Of a stretch of DNA of 64,000 nucleotides, positions 33,133 to 42,780 are shown one piece after another. This DNA is from Cellulomonas sp. APG4 (lineage in GTDB: Bacteria > Actinomycetota > Actinomycetes > Actinomycetales > Cellulomonadaceae), in the NCBI RefSeq assembly GCF_009996735.1, contig NZ_JAACYI010000009.1:62001-126000 (forward strand). The letters are read 5' to 3'. Below the pieces are notes generated by a model that did no database searches, had not been told where the DNA came from, and worked only from the letters and a program-made list of their open reading frames with translations. The position numbers were made by a program, and so were the translations under genes. Every line of letters starts with the position of its first letter. The first letter of the stretch is position 1.

Positions 33133-34733
33133 CAGGGCTCCCCTCGGGTGGTGGTGGACCCACCGTGCACGTCACCCGTCCGGGTGAGCACGCGCGCGGG
33201 CAGGTCGGCCGGCGTGAAGTCGTCAGGGCTGCGGCGCCACGGCGCGAAGGTCATGCCGAGGGCGAGCGCGACGGCGAGGCCGATGACACCCCAGCCGACG
33301 GTGTTGACGAACGACCACGGCATCTCGCCGTAGGGCACGGTCGCGAACTCGACGATCCCGCTCACGAGGATGTAGCCGAGCGCGACCGGGGCGATGACGC
33401 CGACGAGGACGCGCCACCACGTGCCGACGTGCACACCGGCGCGGGCGTTGAGGTGCGCCTGGAGCTCGGGCAGGCGACGCAGGCCGAGGCCCACGAGGAT
33501 CGTCATGACGACGGCCGAGCCCAGCACGCCCACCTCGTTGACGTAGGCGTCCACGGTGTCGAGCAGGGGCAGCGCCGTCGTCGTCGAGAAGAGGGCGATC
33601 GAGAGCACCGCGGCGACGGCCCCGATGCGCACCGCGGCCTGTCGCGGGCTGATGCCGAGCTTCTCCTGGAAGGCCGCCGAGACCACCTGCAGGATCGAGA
33701 GCAGTGAAGTGAGACCCGCGAGCGTCAGCGAGCCGAAGAACAGCACGCCGAACACCGGGCCCGCGGGCATCATCGAGATGATCTGGGGGAACGCGACGAA
33801 CGCGAGCAGGATCCCCTGGTAGCTCGTGTCCTCGATCGCGATGCCGCTCTGCGCCGCCATGAAACCGATCGCGCTGAACACGCCGATGCCCGCGAGCAGC
33901 TCGAACGACGAGTTCGCGAAGCCCACGACGAGACCCGTGGAGGTCAGGTTCGCGCGTCGGCGCAGGTACGAGGAGAACGTGATCATGATCCCGAACGCGA
34001 TCGAGAGCGAGAAGAAGATCTGGCTGTAGGCCGCGACCCACACGCCCGGGTCGGCGAGGGCCTCCCAGTGCGGCGTGAAGAACGCGTTGAGCCCGTCCGC
34101 CGCCCCCTCGAGCGTCACGGCACGCACCACGAGGCTCAGGAACATGACGAGGAGCAGCGGGATGAAGATGCGGTTGGCGCGCTCGACGCCCTTCTGGACG
34201 CCGAGGGCGAGGATCCCGATCGCGACGAGCCACGTGATCACGAGGGCCGCGAGCACCTGGGGCACCACCTGCGTGCTCAGGCCCGGGTCCGCCGCCTGGA
34301 GGTAGTCGCTCACGAGGAACGTCTGCGGGTCGTCACCCCAGGCCTCGGTGAACGAGAAGACCATGTAGCTGCCGGCCCACGCGATGATGACCGTGTAGTA
34401 GAGCGTGATCGCGCACGAGATCGCGACCTGGAACCAGCCGAGGGGCTCCGCGCCGCGCCGCAGGCGGCGGAAGACGGTGGGCGCGGCCCCCCGGAACCGG
34501 TGGCCGAGCGAGTAGTCGAGCCACAGGATCGGGATGCCCGCCGTGAGCAGCGCGACGAGGTACGGGACGAGGAACGCGCCCCCGCCGTTCTCGTAGGCGA
34601 CGCCGGGGAACCGCCAGATGTTGCCCAGCCCCACGGCCGAGCCGATCGCCGCGAGGACGAAGCCGAGCTGCCCCGACCACTGCTCACGCGGCGGGTGGGC
34701 ACCCGCTCCCGACGCGGCGGACTGCTGACTCAT
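33132..34733 (-). CDS. metP: Sodium-dependent amino acid transporter, NSS family (MetP-like)
   Basis: Neurotransmitter:sodium symporter family permease, 533 residues with about 12 helices. The NSS signature is intact at the N-terminus: QLGFVLAAIGSAVGLGNIWRFP, broken only by the unwound helix 1 that forms the Na+ site, then YENGGGAFLVPYL. Helix 6/7 landmarks FFSLSIAFGIMITFSSYLRR and helix 8 TSLLSILQVVS are present. In actinobacteria this family with MetS imports methionine and alanine; the pairing here supports the same. ATG 34733 follows GAGGTG; GTG 34739 is an alternative. A TATGTT -10 and a 12-base palindrome lie upstream. Confidence 0.92.
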   Translation of the reverse strand: MSQQSAASGAGAHPPREQWSGQLGFVLAAIGSAVGLGNIWRFPGVAYENGGGAFLVPYLVALLTAGIPILWLDYSLGHRFRGAAPTVFRRLRRGAEPLGWFQVAISCAITLYYTVIIAWAGSYMVFSFTEAWGDDPQTFLVSDYLQAADPGLSTQVVPQVLAALVITWLVAIGILALGVQKGVERANRIFIPLLLVMFLSLVVRAVTLEGAADGLNAFFTPHWEALADPGVWVAAYSQIFFSLSIAFGIMITFSSYLRRRANLTSTGLVVGFANSSFELLAGIGVFSAIGFMAAQSGIAIEDTSYQGILLAFVAFPQIISMMPAGPVFGVLFFGSLTLAGLTSLLSILQVVSAAFQEKLGISPRQAAVRIGAVAAVLSIALFSTTTALPLLDTVDAYVNEVGVLGSAVVMTILVGLGLRRLPELQAHLNARAGVHVGTWWRVLVGVIAPVALGYILVSGIVEFATVPYGEMPWSFVNTVGWGVIGLAVALALGMTFAPWRRSPDDFTPADLPARVLTRTGDVHGGSTTTRGEP

Positions 34734-34817
34734 GGGCACCTCGCTGGTCGGGCTCGTGGGGACGGGCCGAGGGTGGGGCCCACGTCGCTCGCCGCGGGGA
34801 GGGTGGGCGCGGCCGGA

Positions 34818-34835
34818 CGCTGCGCAGCGAACATA
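34818..34835 (-). promoter_or_regulatory. Candidate promoter and operator of metPS
   Basis: On the minus strand TATGTT (34835-34830) fits a -10. The perfect palindrome CGCTGCGCAGCG (34818-34829) would cover the transcription start, an operator-like position for repression. -35 not identified. Placement by inference. Confidence 0.4.
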
Positions 34836-34914
34836 TCGCCGTCCTCGGCGGGCTGCGAGGGATCGAGGGCCCGGGCGGGGACGACGGCGTGTGCAAGGCG
34901 GCGAGCGCCTCGCC

Positions 34915-35601
34915 TCAGCCCGCGCCCTCGGCGGTCAGCACCACGTCGGTGCCCTCGGCGACCAGCTGGGCGCCACCCTCGTCGAGGGTGAGGTCGGTGA
35001 GCTCGAGACCCTCCGGGAGTCCGTCGATCGGCACCTCGAGCCCCTCGAGCTGCTCGGTGAGGGCGGAGGGCAGGTCGGATGCGGACACCGTCGCCCCGGC
35101 GAGGCGCAGCCCGTCGACGTCGACCAGCACCGCATCACCACCCGCCGTCGGGACCAGCAGCACCTCGAGCGGGAGCCCGAGCAGCTGGGTGCTCGCGACG
35201 AGCCGGTCGCCCTCGATGACGAGGTCCAGGGGGAGGTCCAGTGCGGCGGTGAGCTGGTCGAGCGGCGCGTACGCCGTCATCCGCGCGGAGCCCGCCGTGG
35301 TGGGTCGGCTGGTCGACACCTGCTCGAGGCGCACGACGACGTCCTCGAGCACGAGGTCCTGCACCGTCGCCTCGGGAGCGGTGACGTCGACGGCACCGAG
35401 CTCGCCCGCGAGCACCTGGGTCAGGAAGGGGAAGCCGTGCACGGTGACGTCCGGCTCGGTCGCCAGGCCGGGGATCTCGTCCTGGAGCTCGCCGGCGATG
35501 CGCTGCTCGGCCTCGGCGTGCAGCACGCGGTCGACGACGACCGCGCCGCCCGCGAGGACCCCCACGACGACGACGCCCACGATCGCTCCCCGCGCACCCA
35601 T
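34915..35601 (-). CDS. LmeA-like DUF2993 exported lipid-binding protein
   Basis: Protein of 228 residues with an N-terminal uncleaved or signal helix (GAIVGVVVVGVLAGGAVVV). It is followed by a DUF2993 domain: RIAGELQDEIPGL, VTVHGFPFLTQVLAGELGAVDVTA, and a C-terminal strand-helix repeat (LEGLEVPIDGLPEGLELTDL). The FPFLTQ segment after the first strand is the family hallmark. The mycobacterial member LmeA binds phospholipid and supports mannan elongation in the periplasm. Here only an envelope lipid-binding role is inferred. ATG 35601 faces a divergent gene at 35657. Confidence 0.85.
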   Translation of the reverse strand: MGARGAIVGVVVVGVLAGGAVVVDRVLHAEAEQRIAGELQDEIPGLATEPDVTVHGFPFLTQVLAGELGAVDVTAPEATVQDLVLEDVVVRLEQVSTSRPTTAGSARMTAYAPLDQLTAALDLPLDLVIEGDRLVASTQLLGLPLEVLLVPTAGGDAVLVDVDGLRLAGATVSASDLPSALTEQLEGLEVPIDGLPEGLELTDLTLDEGGAQLVAEGTDVVLTAEGAG

Positions 35602-35656
35602 GCGGTGACCCTACGGCCGCCGTACGCTGGTGACATCTCGACGACGAGGACCGGCC

Positions 35657-36094
35657 ATGGGCGTGGCGACTGCACTCTGGCTCCTGCTCCCGATGGCGTT
35701 CTACGGGGTGCTTGCGCTCGCACTGCCACCGCCGGGACCGCCACCGGCCTGGCGCGTGCGCGTGCACGAGCGGTGGACGGGTGTCGCGGACCGGTGGCGC
35801 GCGAGGCGCGGACGCCGTCGTCCCCCACCTCCACCCGACCCGTTCGCGGCGCTGCGTCTGCAGCTGCGCCTCGCCGACCTCGCCGCCCAGGTGCGGGCGA
35901 TCGAGGAGGACCGGCGCCTCTGGGCCCGCGCGCGCCGGCTCGAGGCGGTCCAGGCCGCGTACGACGGCCTCCTGGTCGAGGCCTGCCGGCTCGCGGGGGT
36001 GCCGGTGCCCGAGATGACGGGGTGGGGCCGGCTCACCGAGGTCGAGCGGCTCGACGACGAGCTCGCCCTGGTGCAGGCCGGGTGGTCGTGGTGA
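35657..36094 (+). CDS. Single-pass membrane-anchored hypothetical protein
   Basis: Protein of 145 residues. Residues 4-24 form a membrane helix (ATALWLLLPMAFYGVLALAL), followed by a Pro-rich turn, a basic stretch (RWRARRGRRR), PPPPPDP, and a helical cytoplasmic domain with LRLQLRLADLAAQVRAIEED and ending VQAGWSW. The pattern suggests a short coiled coil. ATG 35657 has GAGGA about 7 bases upstream; TACGCT at 35623-35628 could be its -10. It ends 9 bases before the stop of the convergent sbcC gene. No family function is known to me. Confidence 0.7.
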   Translation: MGVATALWLLLPMAFYGVLALALPPPGPPPAWRVRVHERWTGVADRWRARRGRRRPPPPPDPFAALRLQLRLADLAAQVRAIEEDRRLWARARRLEAVQAAYDGLLVEACRLAGVPVPEMTGWGRLTEVERLDDELALVQAGWSW

Positions 36095-36103
36095 CGTGCC
36101 TCC

Positions 36104-39100
36104 TCACGCACGGACCGCGAGGGTGCTGACCCCGCGCCCGGTGCGGCGAACCTCGATGCGCTCGGCGATCGACTGCTTGAGGGTGTCGACGTGGGAGACC
36201 ACGCCCACCACGCGACCGCCCTCGCGCAGCCGACCGAGCTCGGCGAGCACGCCGTCCAGTGTCTGCGGGTCGAGCGAGCCGAAACCCTCGTCGACGAACA
36301 GGGTGCCCAGGTCCGTGCCGCCGGCCTCGGCGGTCACGACGTCGGCCAGGCCGAGGGCCAGGCACAGCGAGACGTAGAACGTCTCCCCGCCCGAGAGCGT
36401 GCGCGGGTCACGCTCGAGCTCGAGGTGGTGGTCGACGACCTTCATCGCCAGACCCGTGCGGCGCGCCCGCACGGCCTCGCGCTCGTCGCTGCGCACCAGC
36501 TCGTAGCGGCCGTCGGACATCGAGCCGAGCCTGGCGTTCGCGGCAGCCACGACGTCCTCGAACCGGCGCACCAGGACGTAGGTGGCCAGGGTCAGCTGCT
36601 TGCCGTTGTCGGCACCGCTCGCGGCCGCGAGGTTGGCCATGCGCACCACGGGGCCCGCCTTGGCGTGGGCCACCCGCAGGTCCCCGAGCGCGGCGACCAC
36701 CTCGTCGGCTGCGGAGCGTGCGGCGTGCGCGCGGGCGCTTCGCCGTGCGGCCTCCTCGGCGGCGGCGGTGGCTGCGGCGTCGGCGACGGCGTGCGCCTCC
36801 TCCGCGGCCTCGACGTCGACCTCGAGGTCCTCGGGAAGCTCGGCGAGCTCGGCCAGGTTCGCGCGCACACGGTCGAGCGCGCTGCGGTGCGACCGCACGA
36901 GCTCCTCGAGCCGGTTCAGCTCGGCCGGGTCGAGGTGGGCCTCCACGGCGTCGGCGAGCGCGTCGAAGCCGTGCTCGCCGAGCATCGCGTCGAGCTCGAC
37001 CTCGCGCGCAGCGACCTGTGCTCCGGCGTCCTCGAGCCTGCCGAGGGCCTCGAGCCACCGACCCGCGATCTCGACCCGCGCGTCGAGCTCGGCGGACCGC
37101 TCGGCCACCGTCGCGGAGCCGGCCCGGGCGGCCTCGACCTCGACCTCGTCCGAGGTCAGGGCCTCGCGGAGCGCACTCACGCGTTCGGCGGCGGCGGCGA
37201 GCTCCGCCGCGAGCTCGGCCACCACCCGTTCGAGCGCGGCTGTCGCGGCGTCGTGGTCCGCGAGGGTGCGCACAGCCGCGCGGTGCTCGACACCCGCGCG
37301 CTCGGCTGCGGCGACCTCGGCCCCCGCCGGGCCGAGCAGGGCCTCGACCTCCTCGAGGCTTCCTCCCGCGGCGGCCCGACGCGACGTGAGGCGCTCACGC
37401 AAGGCGACGAGCTCCTCGCGCGTCGAGCCCAGGGCGTCCTGCGCGAGCGTGCGCAGCCGCTCGGCCTCCTCGACCTCGTCCGTCGTCACGTGCGCAGGGT
37501 CCAGCGGGGCGGGAGCCGGGTGGTCGGTGCCGCCGCAGACCAGGCACGGCTCACCCGTGACCAGGCGGCTCGCGAGCTCACCCGCGATCCCGGCGACCCG
37601 GGCCCGTTGCACCTCGGCCGCGTGGTCGATCGCCACCCGGGCCACCTCCGCGGCGCGTGCGAGCCCTGCCTCCGCCTCGGTGACCTCAGCGGCGAGCTGC
37701 TCAGCCTCGCGCGCCGCCACCCGTCGCAGCTCGAGCGTGCGGACCTTCTCCTGGGCCGGACCCAGCCCGTCGGCCGCCACGGAGAGCCGTTCGACCTGTG
37801 CGACGACCTCGGCCCGCTCAGCCGGGCGCGCAGCGAGGCGCGCCCGCTCGACGTCGAGGCGCTCCGTGAGCTCGGCACGAGAGTCCTGCGCGGAACGCAG
37901 CTGCTCGCGACGCCCGGCCAGCCCGGCCTCGACGTCGACGAGCCGGTGCAGGGCTCCCTGGAGCGCGGTGCACCTGTCGCGCTCCTCGGCCAGGTTCTTG
38001 CGCTGGACCCCCACCTCCGTGGCCGGGTCCACGGCGCCGGCCAGGTCGACCGGGGCGGCCGCTCGCAGACGCTCGGCCGTCGCGGTCGCCTCGGTCACCG
38101 TCGCGCGCGCCGCGTCGAGCCCGCGTGCGACGGGCAGGACGGCCTGGGCGCGCCGGGCGACCTCGCACCTGGCGGCGTCCCGGGTGTGGCCCGCGTCGCG
38201 CTCCTCGAGGGCTGCGAGGTCGGCGCGCAGACGCGCGCGCCGTGCGAGCGACTCGGCCGTGCGGCGGGCCGTGTCGAGCGCCGTGCGCCGCTCGACGCAG
38301 TCCGCACGCGCGCGCCGCGCGGTCCGCTGGGCCTCCGCCTCGGAGCGCGAGAGCGCGTCCGCGAGCGAGCGCACGCGCGCGTCGAGGTCGGCGCCCTCGG
38401 CGCTCGCCGCGGCCGTCCGTAGGTGAGCCGCGTCCTCCTCGGCCGGGTCCGCCGCACCGACGAAGCGCGCGACGCTGCGCTCGAGGGCCGCCCGCGCCTG
38501 GTCGAGCTCACGACCGCTCTCGGCGCGCATGCGCTCGAGCCGCTGCTGGAGCTGTTCGTAGACCTCGGTGCCGAAGACCCTCTGGAGCACGCCACGACGG
38601 TCCTCGGGGTTGGCCCGCAGGAAGCCCGCGAACTCGCCCTGCGGCAGCACGACCGTCTGGACGAACTGCGTGCGGTCGAGCCCGATGATCCGCTGGAGCT
38701 CCGCACCGGCCTCGTCGAGGCGCGCCGAGACCAGCTCGCCCTCGTCCGGGCGGTCGGGATCCGCGAGACGCCACAGGCGCACACCCGCCTGCTGCAGGGT
38801 GGTGCCCGTGCCGCGTTGCTTGGGCCTGCGGTAGGCGGGCGTGCGGCGCACCCGGTGGATCCCGGCACGGGTCTCGAGCACGAGGTCCACGAAGGTCTCG
38901 TCCTCGGGGGCCGCGTGACCCGATCGCAGCCGCTCCTCGCTCGCGTCCTTCGAGGCGACCTTGCCGTACAACGCGAAGACGACGGCGTCGATGATCGTGG
39001 ACTTGCCCGCCCCCGTGGGGCCCTCGAGCAGGAACAGACCCGAGGCACCCAGCCGCGCGAAGTCGATCGTGTGCGTGCCGGCGAACGGGCCCAGCGCCTG

Positions 39101-39124
39101 GAGCGTCATGCGGTGCAGGTACAT
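36104..39124 (-). CDS. sbcC: Exonuclease subunit SbcC (Rad50-like ATPase)
   Basis: ATPase of the SbcCD nuclease, which opens DNA hairpins and processes protein-blocked ends. Length 1,006. Walker A GPTGAGKSTIIDAV (about residue 35) with the Q-loop near RTQFVQTVVLPQGEFAGFL. Two long Ala/Glu/Arg-rich coiled coils flank a zinc hook CLVCGGTDHP (about residue 525). The ABC signature LSGGETFYVSLCLALGLAD (about 905) and Walker B TLFVDEGFGSLD (about 940) follow. All key motifs are intact. The start overlaps the sbcD stop by one base (TGATG). Confidence 0.95.
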   Translation of the reverse strand: MYLHRMTLQALGPFAGTHTIDFARLGASGLFLLEGPTGAGKSTIIDAVVFALYGKVASKDASEERLRSGHAAPEDETFVDLVLETRAGIHRVRRTPAYRRPKQRGTGTTLQQAGVRLWRLADPDRPDEGELVSARLDEAGAELQRIIGLDRTQFVQTVVLPQGEFAGFLRANPEDRRGVLQRVFGTEVYEQLQQRLERMRAESGRELDQARAALERSVARFVGAADPAEEDAAHLRTAAASAEGADLDARVRSLADALSRSEAEAQRTARRARADCVERRTALDTARRTAESLARRARLRADLAALEERDAGHTRDAARCEVARRAQAVLPVARGLDAARATVTEATATAERLRAAAPVDLAGAVDPATEVGVQRKNLAEERDRCTALQGALHRLVDVEAGLAGRREQLRSAQDSRAELTERLDVERARLAARPAERAEVVAQVERLSVAADGLGPAQEKVRTLELRRVAAREAEQLAAEVTEAEAGLARAAEVARVAIDHAAEVQRARVAGIAGELASRLVTGEPCLVCGGTDHPAPAPLDPAHVTTDEVEEAERLRTLAQDALGSTREELVALRERLTSRRAAAGGSLEEVEALLGPAGAEVAAAERAGVEHRAAVRTLADHDAATAALERVVAELAAELAAAAERVSALREALTSDEVEVEAARAGSATVAERSAELDARVEIAGRWLEALGRLEDAGAQVAAREVELDAMLGEHGFDALADAVEAHLDPAELNRLEELVRSHRSALDRVRANLAELAELPEDLEVDVEAAEEAHAVADAAATAAAEEAARRSARAHAARSAADEVVAALGDLRVAHAKAGPVVRMANLAAASGADNGKQLTLATYVLVRRFEDVVAAANARLGSMSDGRYELVRSDEREAVRARRTGLAMKVVDHHLELERDPRTLSGGETFYVSLCLALGLADVVTAEAGGTDLGTLFVDEGFGSLDPQTLDGVLAELGRLREGGRVVGVVSHVDTLKQSIAERIEVRRTGRGVSTLAVRA

Positions 39125-40335
39125 CAGGCGCTCCGCTCGGCCGCGAGCACGTCCTCGTACGCGCGCCGCAGCACCGCGCGCTCCTCGGGCGTGGGCGCCG
39201 CGCCGGTCACGTGCTCGACGAACTCGTCGGCCACCTCGAGCGGGTCCCGGGCGGACGTGACCGCACGCACGTGCTCGACACGCGAGCCCTCGGGCCGGTG
39301 CTCGACGACGAGCAGGTGCGGGAACCGCGCGCGCAGCCGCGCGTACAGCTCGGGCGGACGCCGGGCGTCGGTCACGACCACCCGCAGCCAGTCGGCGACG
39401 TGCTCCTCGGCTCGCGGCCCGAGCAGCTCCTCGACCGTCCCGCTCAGCTCGGTGAGCCGCCTGGGGACCGGTGCGGCGACGAGCTCGACATCGCGCACGC
39501 CGTCGGGCCCCAGGTCGACGAGGGCCGAGGCCTTGCGCTGGTGGCGCTCGGAGAACGAGTACGCCAGCGGCGACCCCGAGTACTGGAGCACCGCGCCGCG
39601 GGACGTCCCGGCTCCCGGGTCCGCGCCGGAGGGTCCGGCGATGCGCTGGGGCCCGTGCAGGTGGCCGAGCGCGACGTAGTCGACGCCGTCGAACACCCCG
39701 GCCGGCACCGAGTCCACCCCGCCCACGCGGATGTCGCGCTCGGACTCCGACGCCGCACCGCCCACCACGAACGCGTGCGCCATCACGACCGACCGTGGAC
39801 ACGGCCCGGACGTCGCGGCGAGGTGGGCCCGCACACGGCGCATGGCCGCCGACGTCACGGCCTCGTGCGAGCGCGGCAGCAGGCCGTCGACCGCCGCCGG
39901 GTCGCCCTCCGCGAGCTCGCGTCGCGTCGTATCCGGGTCCAGGTACGGCAGCGCGTAGACGTGCACCGGGGCGCCGTCGGCCGGGTCCACGAGCTCGACC
40001 GGGCGCCCGACGTCGGCCACCCGGGCGCGCACGTGCACCGAGCTCCGCAGCAGCGGCGCCGCGAAGCCGAGCCGGACCGCGGAGTCGTGGTTGCCCGGCG
40101 TCAGCACCACGGTCGCGCGGTCGCTCAGCCGTGCGAGCGCGTCACCGAGCAGCCGCACCGCCTCGACCGGCGGCACCGCGCGGTCGTACACGTCACCTGC
40201 GACGAGAACGGCGTCGACCCCCTCGGCGTCGACCAGCTCGACGAGGTGGTCGAGGTACGCCGCCTGGTGCTCGAGCAGGTCCACACCGTGCAGCGTGCGA
40301 CCCAGGTGCCAGTCGCTGGTGTGGAGGATCCGCAT
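39124..40335 (-). CDS. sbcD: Exonuclease subunit SbcD (Mre11-like nuclease)
   Basis: Mn2+-dependent nuclease subunit of SbcCD, 403 residues. Metallophosphoesterase motifs in order: MRILHTSDWHLGRTL (motif I, Asp and His), VLVAGDVYDRAVPP (II), LTPGNHDSAVRL (III), VVMAHAFVVG (IV), YVALGHLHGPQ (V). ATG 40335 begins directly at motif I, as is normal for the family. The C-terminal ~100 residues are the SbcC-binding cap. A 239-base divergent region separates it from the S9 peptidase gene. Confidence 0.95.
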   Translation of the reverse strand: MRILHTSDWHLGRTLHGVDLLEHQAAYLDHLVELVDAEGVDAVLVAGDVYDRAVPPVEAVRLLGDALARLSDRATVVLTPGNHDSAVRLGFAAPLLRSSVHVRARVADVGRPVELVDPADGAPVHVYALPYLDPDTTRRELAEGDPAAVDGLLPRSHEAVTSAAMRRVRAHLAATSGPCPRSVVMAHAFVVGGAASESERDIRVGGVDSVPAGVFDGVDYVALGHLHGPQRIAGPSGADPGAGTSRGAVLQYSGSPLAYSFSERHQRKASALVDLGPDGVRDVELVAAPVPRRLTELSGTVEELLGPRAEEHVADWLRVVVTDARRPPELYARLRARFPHLLVVEHRPEGSRVEHVRAVTSARDPLEVADEFVEHVTGAAPTPEERAVLRRAYEDVLAAERSA

Positions 40336-40440
40336 GCCAGGGACGCTAACCCCCGCCCCCGACACACGGCCCCAGCGACACCCGTGCACCCACGTCCCGT
40401 GCGGCACGTCCCCGCCGGGTGGCAGGATCGCGGGGGTGAG

Positions 40441-40481
40441 ATCGGCCCCGCGCGGTCAAGAGCGCGACCGCGGGGGCCGAT
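40441..40481. repeat. Large imperfect inverted repeat in divergent region
   Basis: 40441-40457 (ATCGGCCCCGCGCGGTC) and 40466-40481 (GACCGCGGGGGCCGAT) form a stem of about 16 pairs with one bulged base and an 8-base loop. It lies 93 bases before the S9 peptidase start and 105 bases before the sbcD start. It could be an attenuator-like hairpin in the S9 leader or a protein-binding site. It is not downstream of any gene, so it is not an ordinary terminator. Confidence 0.6.
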
Positions 40482-40574
40482 GATGACCACGTCGCCCGAC
40501 GGCCCTCCCGGTGCCGTCGCCCGACCCGCACGGCCGACAGGTGCGCGCCGGCGCACCAGCACAGGAGGAGTTCC

Positions 40575-42746
40575 ATGCCGTCCAGCCCCGAGAGCGGTCC
40601 CGAGCTGCGCCTCATCCAGGGCGAGGGCGACACGCCCACGCTCACGACGGCGTTCCACGAGCTCGACGAGTACGTCGCGCTCCCGCGGATGTCCGGCCTG
40701 GTCCTCTCGCCCGACGGCTCGCGCCTGGTGACCCAGGTGTCGACGCTCAACCACGACGCGACCAAGGTGCACACGGCCCTCTGGGAGGTCTACCCGACCC
40801 GCGCCCGGCCCGCCCGGCGCCTCACGCGCTCGGCCCAGGGTGAGTCGGGGGCCGCGTTCACGCCCGACGGCGACCTGCTCTTCACCTCGCGGCGCCCCAA
40901 CGCCGACGCGTCCGACGACGAGAAGGGCTCCGACAAGCCCGCGCTGTGGGTGCTGCCGGCAGGTGGCGGTGAGGCCCGGATCGTCGCGACGCGCCCGGGC
41001 GGCGTGCGCGACGTGCGCACGGCGCGCTCGTCCCCCGCGGTGGTCTTCGCGACCGACATGCTCCCCCGGGCGACCGACGGCGCGGACGACGAGCGGCTGC
41101 GCACCCAGCGCAAGGACACGAAGGTGTCGGCGATCCTGCACACGGGCTACCCCGTGCGGCACTGGGACGCCGACCTCGGCCCTGACGTGCCGCACCTGCT
41201 CGGTTGGCACTTCCGCGCGGGGGACGACGTCGCGCGCTCGGTGGAGGTCGCGAGCCTGAGCGTCGAGCACCTGAAGGTGGACGACCTGACGCCCGCGCCC
41301 GGCGCGGCGCTGCGCGAGGCGCAGTACGACCTGAGCCCTGACGGCTCCTTCGTCGTCTCGACCTGGAACGTGCCGATGCCGCGTGGCGCGCACCGCACGG
41401 TGCTCGTGCGGATCGAGCTCGACTCGGCCGAGCGCACGGTGCTCGTCGACGACCCGGACGCAGACCTCGGCCAGCCGGTCATCTCACCCGACGGCCGCGC
41501 GGTCGCGTACGTGCGCTGGTCCCACTCGGACGCGGACACCGCGACGCGCAGCACGCTGCACGTCCTCCCGCTCGGCGCGGACGCCGCCGGCCCGGGCCGG
41601 CCGCGCGCCGTCGTCGCGCACTGGGACCGCTGGACCACGTGCCACCAGTGGCTCCCGGACGGCTCGGGGCTGCTGGTCACGGCCGACCAGGACGGCCGTG
41701 CGCCGGTGTTCGCGATCGACCTCGCGACCGACACCGTCACGCAGGTGACGCATGACGACTACGCCTACTCCGACCTGCAGGTGGCCCCCGACGCGTCGGT
41801 CGTCTACGCGATGCGCGCGTCCTACCTCGCCCCCGCCCACCCGGTGCGGATCCACCTCGTCGCCGACGAGCACCGTCCGCGCGGCACCGTGACGGTGCTG
41901 CGTGCGCCCGCGCCGCCGCCCACCCTCCCGGGGATGCTGGACGAGGTCCGCACCACGACCGAGGACGGCGTCGAGGTGCGCGGCTGGCTCGCCGTGCCGG
42001 ACAGCGCGACGGCCGAGTCCCCGGCCCCGCTGCTGCTCTGGATCCACGGCGGCCCGTTGGGCTCGTGGAACAGCTGGTCGTGGCGGTGGAACCCGTGGCT
42101 CATGGTCGCCCAGGGCTACGCCGTGCTGCTGCCCGACCCGGCCCTGTCGACCGGCTACGGGCAGGACTTCGTCCAGCGCGGCTGGGGCCGTTGGGGCGAC
42201 GCGCCCTACACGGACCTCATGGCCATCACCGACGCGACGGTTGCGCGCCCCGAGATCGACGAGACCCGTACGGCCGCGATGGGCGGCTCGTTCGGCGGCT
42301 ACATGGCGAACTGGGTCGCCGGCCAGACGGACCGCTTCGACGCGATCGTCACGCACGCGAGCCTGTGGGCGCTGGACCAGTTCGGGCCGACCACGGACGC
42401 GGCCTTCTACTGGGCACGTGAGATGAGCCCTGAGATGGCCGAGCGCTACTCCCCGCACCGGAACGTCGCCAGCATCACGACGCCGATGCTCGTGATCCAC
42501 GGCGACAAGGACTACCGCGTGCCCATCGGCGAGGGCCTGCGCCTGTGGTACGAGCTGCTGTCCTCCTCGGGTCTCCCGGCCGACGACGAGGGTCGCACCC
42601 CGCACCGGTTCCTCTACTACCCCGACGAGAACCACTGGATCCTGACCCCGCAGCACGCGAAGGTCTGGTACCAGGTGGTGCTGGGCTTCCTCGCGCAGCA
42701 CGTCCTCGGTGAGGACGCGCCCGAGCTCCCCGAGACCCTGGGCTGA
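40575..42746 (+). CDS. S9 family peptidase (prolyl oligopeptidase / acylaminoacyl peptidase type)
   Basis: Serine peptidase of 723 residues. The N-terminal ~420 residues are beta-propeller-like (LVLSPDGSRLVTQV, YDLSPDGSFVVSTW, PVISPDGRAVAYVRW). The C-terminal alpha/beta-hydrolase domain contains LLLWIHGGPLGSW, the nucleophile elbow GGSFGGYM (Ser about 572), the acid in VIHGDKDYRVP (about 646) and the catalytic His in DENHW (about 687). No signal peptide, so cytoplasmic turnover of short peptides or N-acylated peptides is likely. ATG 40575 follows AGGAGGAG, among the best ribosome sites in the window. Confidence 0.93.
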   Translation: MPSSPESGPELRLIQGEGDTPTLTTAFHELDEYVALPRMSGLVLSPDGSRLVTQVSTLNHDATKVHTALWEVYPTRARPARRLTRSAQGESGAAFTPDGDLLFTSRRPNADASDDEKGSDKPALWVLPAGGGEARIVATRPGGVRDVRTARSSPAVVFATDMLPRATDGADDERLRTQRKDTKVSAILHTGYPVRHWDADLGPDVPHLLGWHFRAGDDVARSVEVASLSVEHLKVDDLTPAPGAALREAQYDLSPDGSFVVSTWNVPMPRGAHRTVLVRIELDSAERTVLVDDPDADLGQPVISPDGRAVAYVRWSHSDADTATRSTLHVLPLGADAAGPGRPRAVVAHWDRWTTCHQWLPDGSGLLVTADQDGRAPVFAIDLATDTVTQVTHDDYAYSDLQVAPDASVVYAMRASYLAPAHPVRIHLVADEHRPRGTVTVLRAPAPPPTLPGMLDEVRTTTEDGVEVRGWLAVPDSATAESPAPLLLWIHGGPLGSWNSWSWRWNPWLMVAQGYAVLLPDPALSTGYGQDFVQRGWGRWGDAPYTDLMAITDATVARPEIDETRTAAMGGSFGGYMANWVAGQTDRFDAIVTHASLWALDQFGPTTDAAFYWAREMSPEMAERYSPHRNVASITTPMLVIHGDKDYRVPIGEGLRLWYELLSSSGLPADDEGRTPHRFLYYPDENHWILTPQHAKVWYQVVLGFLAQHVLGEDAPELPETLG

Positions 42747-42780
42747 CCCGGGCCCGCGGCGCCTCGGGCCCACCTCGGGC

